Source: Alentia gelatinosa
Taxonomy: Eukaryota; Annelida; Polychaeta; Phyllodocida; Polynoidae
Length of the DNA stretch: 64,000 nucleotides
Assembly: GCA_950022655.1 (NCBI GenBank)
Contig: OX465592.1
Coordinates: 2,566,623-2,630,622 of the forward strand
Reading direction: 5' to 3'
Shown: positions 49,401-61,400 of the stretch, in pieces
Position numbering within the stretch: the first letter of the stretch is position 1
Layout of the letters: each line of letters opens with the position of its first letter
The notes under the pieces: generated by a model
What the model saw: the letters and a program-made list of their open reading frames with translations, nothing else
What the model was told of the DNA's origin: nothing
The model's database searches: none
Translations under genes and position numbers: made by a program

Positions 49401-52400
49401 CAACAGGCGAAGGCACTACTACAGCAGTCAAGACTACCACACAAACGGAAACCACTACTGTCCTAGAGACCACCACGCCTGAAGTCACAACAACTGAGCA
49501 GCCAACCTCAACTGTTGAGCTAACCACCACTCTTGCTGCAACAACTGTGCAAGATACAACAACTGCTGCTGAAACATCCACTGTGCCACAGACAACTACT
49601 CCACTAGAAACCACTACTCTGCCACTGACTTCAACAGAGCAAGTGACAACAAGTGGACCTCAGACCACAACACAGACTGCAACAACAACAACAGAAGCAG
49701 TGACAACAACTCAGGCCCAGACCACAAGTGTGCCACAAACTACTACTGTAGCAGAAACAACAACACAGGCTCAGACCACCTCTCAGCCTCTGACTACTAC
49801 AGTTGAGGCCACCACAACAGGCAAAGGCACTACTAGAGTAGTCGAGACTACCACACAAACGGAAACCACTACTGTCCTAGAGACCACCACGCCTGAAGTC
49901 ACAACAACTGAACAGCCAACCTCAACTGTTGAGCAAACCACCACTCTTGCTGCAACAACTGTGCAAGATACAACAACTGCTGCTGAAACATCCACTGTGC
50001 CACAGACAACTACTCCACTAGAAACCACTACTCTGCCACTGACTACAACAGAGCAAGTGACAACAAGTGGACCTCAGACCACAACACAGACTGCAACAAC
50101 AACAACAGAAGCAGTGACAACAACTCAGGCCCAGACCACAAGTGTGCCACAAACTACTACTGTAGCAGAAACAACAACACAGGCTCAGACCACCTCTCAG
50201 CCTCTGACTACTACAGTCGAGGCCACCACAACAGGCGAAGGCACTACTACAGTAGTCGAGACTACCACACAAACGGAAACCACTACTGTCCTAGAGACCA
50301 CCACGCCTGAAGTCACAACAACTGAACAGCCAACCTCAACTGTTGAGCAAACCACCACTCTTGCTGCAACAACTGTGCAAGATACAACAACTGCTGCTGA
50401 AACTTCCACTGTGCCACAGACAACTACTCCACTAGAAACCACTACTCTGCCATTGACTACAACAGAGCAAGTGACAACAAGTGGACCTCAGACCACAACA
50501 CAGACTGCAACAACAACAACAGAAGCAGTGACAACAACTCAGGCCCAGACCACAAGTGTGCCACAAACTACTACTACGCCTGAAGTCACAACAACTGAAC
50601 AGCCAACCTCAACTGTTGAGCAAACCACCACTCTTGCTGCAACAACTGTGCAAGATACAACAACTGCTGCTGAAACATCCACTGTGCCACAGACAACTAC
50701 TCCACTAGAAACCACTACTCTGCCACTGACTACAACAGAGCAAGTGACAACAAGTGGACCTCAGACCACAACACAGACTGCAACAACAACAACAGAAGCA
50801 GTGACAACAACTCAGGCCCAGACCACAAGTGTGCCACAAACTACTACTGTAGCAGAAACAACAACACAGGCTCAGACCACCTCTCAGCCTCTGACTACTA
50901 CAGTAGAGGCCACCACAACAGGCGAAGGCACTACTACAGCAGTCAAGACTACCACACAAACGGAAACCACTACTGTCCTAGAGACCACCACGCCTGAAGT
51001 CACAACAACTGAGCAGCCAACCTCAACTGTTGAGCTAACCACCACTCTTGCTGCAACAACTGTGCAAGATACAACAACTGCTGCTGAAACATCCACTGTG
51101 CCACAGACAACTACTCCACTAGAAACCACTACTCTGCCACTGACTACAACAGAGCAAGTGACAACAAGTGGACCTCAGACCACAACACAGACTGCAACAA
51201 CAACAACAGAAGCAGTGACAACAACTCAGGCCCAGACCACAAGTGTGCCACAAACTACTACTACGCCTGAAGTCACAACAACTGAACAGCCAACCTCAAC
51301 TGTTGAGCAAACCACCACTCTTGCTGCAACAACTGTGCAAGATACAACAACTGCTGCTGAAACTTCCACTGTGCCACAGACAACTACTCCACTAGAAACC
51401 ACTACTCTGCCATTGACTACAACAGAGCAAGTGACAACAAGTGGACCTCAGACCACAACACAGACTGCAACAACAACAACAGAAGCAGTGACAACAACTC
51501 AGGCCCAGACCACAAGTGTGCCACAAACTACTACTGTAGCAGAAACAACAACACAGGCTCAGACCACCTCTCAGCCTCTGACTACTACAGTCGAGGCCAC
51601 CACAACAGGCGAAGGCACTACTACAGTAGTCGAGACTACCACACAAACGGAAACCACTACTGTCCTAGAGACCACCACGCCTGAAGTCACAACAACTGAA
51701 CAGCCAACCTCAACTGTTGAGCAAACCACCACTCTTGCTGCAACAACTGTGCAAGATACAACAACTGCTGCTGAAACTTCCACTGTGCCACAGACAACTA
51801 CTCCACTAGAAACCACTACTCTGCCATTGACTACAACAGAGCAAGTGACAACAAGTGGACCTCAGACCACAACACAGACTGCAACAACAACAACAGAAGC
51901 AGTGACAACAACTCAGGCCCAGACCACAAGTGTGCCACAAACTACTACTGTAGCAGAAACAACAACACAGGCTCAGACCACCTCTCAGCCTCTGACTACT
52001 ACAGTCGAGGCCACCACAACAGGCGAAGGCACTACTACAGTAGTCGAGACTACCACACAAACGGAAACCACTACTGTCCTAGAGACCACCACGCCTGAAG
52101 TCACAACAACTGAACAGCCAACCTCAACTGTTGAGCAAACCACCACTCTTGCTGCAACAACTGTGCAAGATACCACAACTGCTGCTGAAACATCCACTGT
52201 GCCACAGACAACTACTCCACTAGAAACCACTACTCTGCCACTGACTACAACAGAGCAAGTGACAACAAGTGGACCTCAGACCACAACACAGACTGCAACA
52301 ACAACAACAGAAGCAGTGACAACAACTCAGGCCCAGACCACAAGTGTGCCACAAACTACTACTGTAGCAGAAACAACAACACAGGCTCAGACCACCTCTC

Positions 52401-55400
52401 AGCCTCTGACTACTACAGTCGAGGCCACCACAACAGGCGAAGGCACTACTACAGTAGTCGAGACTACCACACAAACGGAAACCACTACTGTCCCAGAGAC
52501 CACCACACCTGAAGTCACAACAACTGAACAGCCAACCTCAACTGTTGAGCAAACCACCACTCTTGCTGCAACAACTGTGCAAGATACAACAACTGCTGCT
52601 GAAACATCCACTGTGCCACAGACAACTACTCCACTAGAAACCACTACTCTGCCACTGACTACAACAGAGCAAGTGACAACAAGTGGACCTCAGACCACAA
52701 TACAGACTGCAACAACAACAACAGAAGCAGTGACAACAACTCAGGCCCAGACCACAAGTGTGCCACAAACTACTACTGTAGCAGAAACAACAACACAGGC
52801 TCAGACCACCTCTCAGCCTCTGACTACTACAGTCGAGGCCACCACAACAGGCGAAGGCACTACTACAGTAGTGGAGACTACCACACAAACGGAAACCACT
52901 ACTGTCCTAGAGACCACCACGCCTGAAGTCACAACAACTGAACAGCCAACCTCAACTGTTGAGCAAACCACCACTCTTGCTGCAACAACTGTGCAAGATA
53001 CAACAACTGCTGCTGAAACATCCACTGTGCCACAGACAACTACTCCACTAGAAACCACTACTCTGCCACTGACTACAACAGAGCAAGTGACAACAAGTGG
53101 ACCTCAGACCACAACACAGACTGCAACAACAACAACAGAAGCAGTGACAACAACTCAGGCCCAGACCACAAGTGTGCCACAAACTACTACTGTAGCAGAA
53201 ACAACAACACAGGCTCAGACCACCTCTCAGCCTCTGACTACTACAGTCGAGGCCACCACAACAGGCGAAGGCACTACTACAGCAGTCAAGACTACCACAC
53301 AAACGGAAACCACTACTGTCCTAGAGACCACCACGCCTGAAGTCACAACAACTGAACAGCCAACCTCAACTGTTGAGCTAACCACCACTCTTGCTGCAAC
53401 AACTGTGCAAGATACAACAACTGCTGCTGAAACATCCACTGTGCCACAGACAACTACTCCACTAGAAACCACTACTCTGCCACTGACTACAACAGAGCAA
53501 GTGACAACAAGTGGACCTCAGACCACAACACAGACTGCAACAACAACAACAGAAGCAGTGACAACAACTCAGGCCCAGACCACAAGTGTGCCACAAACTA
53601 TTACTACGCCTGAAGTCACAACAACTGAACAGCCAACCTCAACTGTTGAGCAAACCACCACTCTTGCTGCAACAACTGTGCAAGATACAACAACTGCTGC
53701 TGAAACTTCCACTGTGCCACAGACAACTACTCCACTAGAAACCACTACTCTGCCATTGACTACAACAGAGCAAGTGACAACAAGTGGACCTCAGACCACA
53801 ACACAGACTTCAACAACAACAACAGAAGCAGTGACAACAACTCAGGCCCAGACCACAAGTGTGCCACAAACTACTACTGTAGCAGAAACAACAACACAGG
53901 CTCAGACCACCTCTCAGCCTCTGACTACTACAGTCGAGGCCACCACAACAGGCGAAGGCACTACTACAGTAGTCGAGACTACCACACAAACGGAAACCAC
54001 TACTGTCCTAGAGACCACCACGCCTGAAGTCACAACAACTGAACAGCCAACCTCAACTATTGAGCAAACCACCACTCTTGCTGCAACAACTGTGCAAGAT
54101 ACAACAACTGCTGCTGAAACTTCCACTGTGCCACAGACAACTACTCCACTAGAAACCACTACTCTGCCATTGACTACAACAGAGCAAGTGACAACAAGTG
54201 GACCTCAGACCACAACACAGACTGCAACAACAACAACAGAAGCAGTGACAACAACTCAGGCCCAGACCACAAGTGTGCCACAAACTACTACTGTAGCAGA
54301 AACAACAACACAGGCTCAGACCACCTCTCAGCCTCTGACTACTACAGTCGAGGCCACCACAACAGGCGAAGGCACTACTACAGTAGTCGAGACTACCACA
54401 CAAACGGAAACCACTACTGTCCTAGAGACCACCACGCCTGAAGTCACAACAACTGAACAGCCAACCTCAACTGTTGAGCAAACCACCACTCTTGCTGCAA
54501 CAACTGTGCAAGATACAACAACTGCTGCTGAAACATCCACTGTGCCACAGACAACTACTCCACTAGAAACCACTACTCTGCCACTGACTACAACAGAGCA
54601 AGTGACAACAAGTGGACCTCAGACCACAACACAGACTGCAACAACAACAACAGAAGCAGTGACAACAACTCAGGCCCAGACCACAAGTGTGCCACAAACT
54701 ACTACTGTAGCAGAAACAACAACACAGGCTCAGACCACCTCTCAGCCTCTGACTACTACAGTAGAGGCCACCACAACAGGCGAAGGCACTACTACAGCAG
54801 TCAAGACTACCACACAAACGGAAACCACTACTGTCCTAGAGACCACCACGCCTGAAGTCACAACAACTGAGCAGCCAACCTCAACTGTTGAGCTAACCAC
54901 CACTCTTGCTGCAACAACTGTGCAAGATACAACAACTGCTGCTGAAACATCCACTGTGCCACAGACAACTACTCCACTAGAAACCACTACTCCACCACTG
55001 ACTACAACAGAGCGAGTGACAACAAGTGGACCTCAGACCACAACACAGACTGCAACAACAACAACAGAAGCAGTGACAACATCTCAGGCCCAGACCACAA
55101 GTGTGCCACAAACTACTACTGTAGCAGAAACAACAACACAGGCTCAGACCACCTCTCAGCCTCTGACTACTACAGTCGAGGCCACCACAACAGGCGAAGG
55201 CACTACTACAGTAGTCGAGACTACCACACAAACGGAAACCACTACTGTCCTAGAGACCACCACGCCTGAAGTCACAACAACTGAACAGCCAACCTCAACT
55301 GTTGAGCAAACCACCACTCTTGCTGCAACAACTGTGCAAGATACAACAACTACTGCTGAAACATCCACTGTGCCACAGACAACTACTCCACTAGAAACCA

Positions 55401-58400
55401 CTACTCTGCCACTGACTACAACAGAGCAAGTGACAACAAGTGGACCTCAGACCACAACACAGACTGCAACAACAACAACAGAAGCAGTGACAACAACTCA
55501 GGCCCAGACCACAAGTGTGCCACAAACTACTACTGTAGCAGAAACAACAACACAGGCTCAGACCACCTCTCAGCCTCTGACTACTACAGTCGAGGCCACC
55601 ACAACAGGCGAAGGCACTACTACAGTAGTCGAGACTACCACACAAACGGAAACCACTACTGTCCTAGAGACCACCACGCCTGAAGTCACAACAACTGAAC
55701 AGCCAACCTCAACTGTTGAGCAAACCACCACTCTTGCTGCAACAACTGTGCAAGATACAACAACTGCTGCTGAAACATCCACTGTGCCACAGACAACTAC
55801 TCCACTAGAAACCACTACTCTGCCACTGACTACAACAGAGCAAGTGACAACAAGTGGACCTCAGACCACAACACAGACTGCAACAACAACAACAGAAGCA
55901 GTGACAACCCAGACCACAAGTGTGCCACAAACTACTACTGTAGCAGAAACAACAACACAGGCTCAGACCACCTCTCAGCCTCTGACTACTACAGTCGAGG
56001 CCACCACAACAGGCGAAGGCACTACTACAGTAGTCGAGACTACCACACAAACGGAAACCACTACTGTCCCAGAGACCACCACACCTGAAGTCACAACAAC
56101 TGAACAGCCAACCTCAACTGTTGAGCAAACCACCACTCTTGCTGCAACAACTGTGCAAGATACAACAACTGCTGCTGAAACATCCACTGTGCCACAGACA
56201 ACTACTCCACTAGAAACCACTACTCTGCCACTGACTACAACAGAGCAAGTGACAACAAGTGGACCTCAGACCACAACACAGACTGCAACAACAACAACAG
56301 AAGCAGTGACAACAACTCAGGCCCAGACCACAAGTGTGCCACAAACTACTACTGTAGCAGAAACAACAACACAGGCTCAGACCACCTCTCAGCCTCTGAC
56401 TACTACAGTCGAGGCCACCACAACAGACGAAGGCACTACTACAGTAGTCGAGACTACCACACAAACGGAAACCACTACTGTCCTAGAGACCACCACGCCT
56501 GAAGTCACAACAACTGAACAGCCAACCTCAACTGTTGAGCAAACCACCACTCTTGCTGCAACAACTGTGCAAGATACAACAACTGCTGCTGAAACATCCA
56601 CTGTGCCACAGACAACTACTCCACTAGAAACCACTACTCTGCCACTGACTACAACAGAGCAAGTGACAACAAGTGGACCTCAGACCACAACACAGACTGC
56701 AACAACAACAACAGAAGCAGTGACAACAACTCAGGCCCAGACCACAAGTGTGCCACAAACTACTACTGTAGCAGAAACAACAACACAGGCTCAGACCACC
56801 TCTCAGCCTCTGACTACTACAGTCGAGGCCACCACAACAGGCGAAGGTACTACTACAGTAGTCGAGACTACCACACAAACAGAAACCACTACTGTCCTAG
56901 AGACCACCACGCCTGAAGTCACAACAACTGAACAGCCAACCTCAACTGTTGAGCAAACCACCACTCTTGCTGCAACAACTGTGCAAGATACAACAACTGC
57001 TGCTGAAACATCCACTGTGCCACAGACAACTACTCCACTAGAAACCACTACTCTGCCACTGACTACAACAGAGCAAGTGACAACAAGTGGACCTCAGACC
57101 ACAACACAGACTGCAACAACAACAACAGAAGCAGTGACAACAACTCAGGCCCAGACCACAAGTGTGCCACAAACTACTACTGTAGCAGAAACAACAACAC
57201 AGGCTCAGACCACCTCTCAGCCTCTGACTACTACAGTCGAGGCCACCACAACAGGCGAAGGCACTACTACAGTAGTCGAGACTACCACACAAACGGAAAC
57301 CACTACTGTCCTAGAGACCACCACGCCTGAAGTCACAACAACTGAACAGCCAACCTCAACTGTTGAGCAAACCACCACTCTTGCTGCAACAACTGTGCAA
57401 GATACAACAACTGCTGCTGAAACATCCACTGTGCCACAGACAACTACTCCACTAGAAACCACTACTCTGCCACTGACTACAACAGAGCAAGTGACAACAA
57501 GTGGACCTCAGACCACAACACAGACTGCAACAACAACAACAGAAGCAGTGACAACAACTCAGGCCCAGACCACAAGTTTGCCACAAACTACTACTGTAGC
57601 AGAAACAACAACACAGGCTCAGACCACCTCTCAGCCTCTGACTACTACAGTCGAGGCCACCACAACAGGCGAAGGCACTACTACAGCAGTCAAGACTACC
57701 ACACAAACGGAAACCACTACTGTCCTAGAGACCACCACGCCTGAAGTCACAACAACTGAACAGCCAACCTCAACTGTTGAGCAAACCACCACTCTTGCTG
57801 CAACAACTGTGCAAGATACAACAACTGCTGCTGAAACATCCACTGTGCCACAGACAACTACTCCACTAGAAACCACTACTCTGCCATTGACTACAACAGA
57901 GCAAGTGACAACAAGTGGACCTCAGACCACAACACAGACTGCAACATCAACAACAGAAGCAGTGACAACAACTCAGGCCCAGACTACAAGTGTCCCACAA
58001 ACTACTACTGTAGCAGAAACAACAACACAGGCTCAGACCACCTCTCAGCCTCTGACTACTACAGTCGAGGCCACCACAACAGGCGAAGGCACTACTACAG
58101 TAGTCGAGACTACCACACAAACGGAAACCACTACTGTCCTAGAGACCACCACGCCTGAAGTCACAACAACTGAACAGCCAACCTCAACTGTTGAGCAAAC
58201 CACCACTCTTGCTGCAACAACTGTGCAAGATACAACAACTGCTGCTGAAACATCCACTGTGCCACAGACAACTACTCCACTAGAAACCACTACTCTGCCA
58301 CTGACCACAATAGAGCAAGTGACAACAAGTGGACCTCAGACCACAACACAGACTGCAACAACAACAACAGAAGCAGTGACAACATCTCAGGCCCAGACCA

Positions 58401-61400
58401 CAAGTGTGCCACAAACTACTACTGTAGCAGAAACAACAACACAGGCTCAGACCACCTCTCAGCCTCTGACTACTACAGTAGAGGCCACCACAACAGGCGA
58501 AGGCACTACTACAGCAGTCAAGACTACCACACAAACGGAAACCACTACTGTCCTAGAGACCACCACGCCTGAAGTCACAACAACTGAGCAGCCAACCTCA
58601 ACTGTTGAGCTAACCACCACTCTTGCTGCAACAACTGTGCAAGATACAACAACTGCTGCTGAAACATCCACTGTGCCACAGACAACTACTCCACTAGAAA
58701 CCACTACTCTGCCACTGACTACAACAGAGCGAGTGACAACAAGTGGACCTCAGACCACAACACAGACTGCAACATCAACAACAGAAGCAGTGACAACATC
58801 TCAGGCCCAGACTACAAGTGTCCCACAAACTACTACTGTAGCAGAAACAACAACACAGGCTCAGACCACCTCTCAGCCTCTGACTACTACAGTCGAGGCC
58901 ACCACAACAGGCGAAGGCACTACTACAGTAGTCGAGACTACCACACAAACGGAAACCACTACTGTCCTAGAGACCACCACGCCTGAAGTCACAACAACTG
59001 AACAGCCAACCTCAACTGTTGAGCAAACCACCACTCTTGCTGCAACAACTGTGCAAGATACAACAACTGCTGCTGAAACATCCACTGTGCCACAAACTAC
59101 TACTGTAGCAGAAACAACAACACAGGCTCAGACCACCTCTCAGCCTCTGACTACTACAGTCGAGGCCACCACAACAGGCGAAGGCACTACTACAGTAGTC
59201 GAGACTACCACACAAACGGAAACCACTACTGTCCTAGAGACCACCACGCCTGAAGTCACAACAACTGAACAGCCAACCTCAACTGTTGAGCAAACCACCA
59301 CTCTTGCTGCAACAACTGTGCAAGATACAACAACTGCTGCTGAAACATCCACTGTGCCACAGACAACTACTCCACTAGAAACCACTACTCTGCCACTGAC
59401 CACAATAGAGCAAGTGACAACAAGTGGACCTCAGACCACAACACAGACTGCAACATCAACAACAGAAGCAGTGACAACAACTCAGGCCCAGACTACAAGT
59501 GTCCCACAAACTACTACTGTAGCAGAAACAACAACACAGGCTCAGACCACCTCTCAGCCTCTGACTACTACAGTCGAGGCCACCACAACAGGCGAAGGCA
59601 CTACTACAGTAGTCGAGACTACCACACAAACGGAAACCACTACTGTCCTAGAGACCACCACGCCTGAAGTCACAACAACTGAACAGCCAACCTCAACTGT
59701 TGAGCAAACCACCACTCTTGCTGCAACAACTGTGCAAGATACAACAACTGCTGCTGAAACATCCACTGTGCCACAGACAACTACTCCACTAGAAACCACT
59801 ACTCTGCCACTGACCACAATAGAGCAAGTGACAACAAGTGGACCTCAGACCACAACACAGACTGCAACAACAACAACAGAAGCAGTGACAACATCTCAGG
59901 CCCAGACCACAAGTGTGCCACAAACTACTACTGTAGCAGAAACAACAACACAGGCTCAGACCACCTCTCAGCCTCTGACTACTACAGTAGAGGCCACCAC
60001 AACAGGCGAAGGCACTACTACAGTAGTCGAGACTACCACACAAACGGAAACCACTACTGTCCTAGAGACCACCACGCCTGAAGTCACAACAACTGAGCAG
60101 CCAACCTCAACTGTTGAGCTAACCACCACTCTTGCTGCAACAACTGTGCAAGATACAACAACTGCTGCTGAAACATCCACTGTGCCACAGACAACTACTC
60201 CACTAGAAACCACTACTCTGCCACTGACTACAACAGAGCGAGTGACAACAAGTGGACCTCAGACCACAACACAGACTGCAACATCAACAACAGAAGCAGT
60301 GACAACATCTCAGGCCCAGACCACAAGTGTGCCACAAACTACTACTGTAGCAGAAACAACAACACAGGCTCAGACCACCTCTCAGCCTCTGACTACAGTC
60401 GAGGCCACCACAACAGGCGAAGGCACTACTACAGTAGTCGAGACTACCACACAAACGGAAACCACTACTGTCCTAGAGACCACCACGCCTGAAGTCACAA
60501 CAACTGAACAGCCAACCTCAACTGTTGAGCAAACCACCACTCTTGCTGCAACAACTGTGCAAGATACAACAACTGCTGCTGAAACATCCACTGTGCCACA
60601 GACAACTACTCCACTAGAAACCACTACTCTGCCACTGACTTCAACAGAGCAAGTGACAACAAGTGGACCTCAGACCACAACACAGACTGCAACAACAACA
60701 ACAGAAGCAGTGACAACAACTCAGGCCCAGACCACAAGTGTGCCACAAACTACTACTGTAGCAGAAACAACAACACAGGCTCAGACCACCTCTCAGCCTC
60801 TGACTACTACAGTCGAGGCCACCACAACAGGCAAAGGCACTACTAGAGTAGTCGAGACTACCACACAAACGGAAACCACTACTGTCCTAGAGACCACAAC
60901 GCCTGAAGTCACAACAACTGAACAGCCAACCTCAACTGTTGAGCAAACCACCACTCTTGCTGCAACAACTGTGCAAGATACAACAACTGCTGCTGAAACA
61001 TCCACTGTGCCACAGACAACTACTCCACTAGAAACCACTACTCTGCCACTGACTACAACAGAGCAAGTGACAACAAGTGGACCTCAGACCACAACACAGA
61101 CTGCAACAACAACAACAGAAGCAGTGACAACAACTCAGGCCCAGACCACAAGTGTGCCACAAACTACTACTGTAGCAGAAACAACAACACAGGCTCAGAC
61201 CACCTCTCAGCCTCTGACTACTACAGTCGAGGCCACCACAACAGGCGAAGGCACTACTACAGTAGTCGAGACTACCACACAAACGGAAACCACTACTGTC
61301 CTAGAGACCACCACGCCTGAAGTCACAACAACTGAACAGCCAACCTCAACTGTTGAGCAAACCACCACTCTTGCTGCAACAACTGTGCAAGATACAACAA

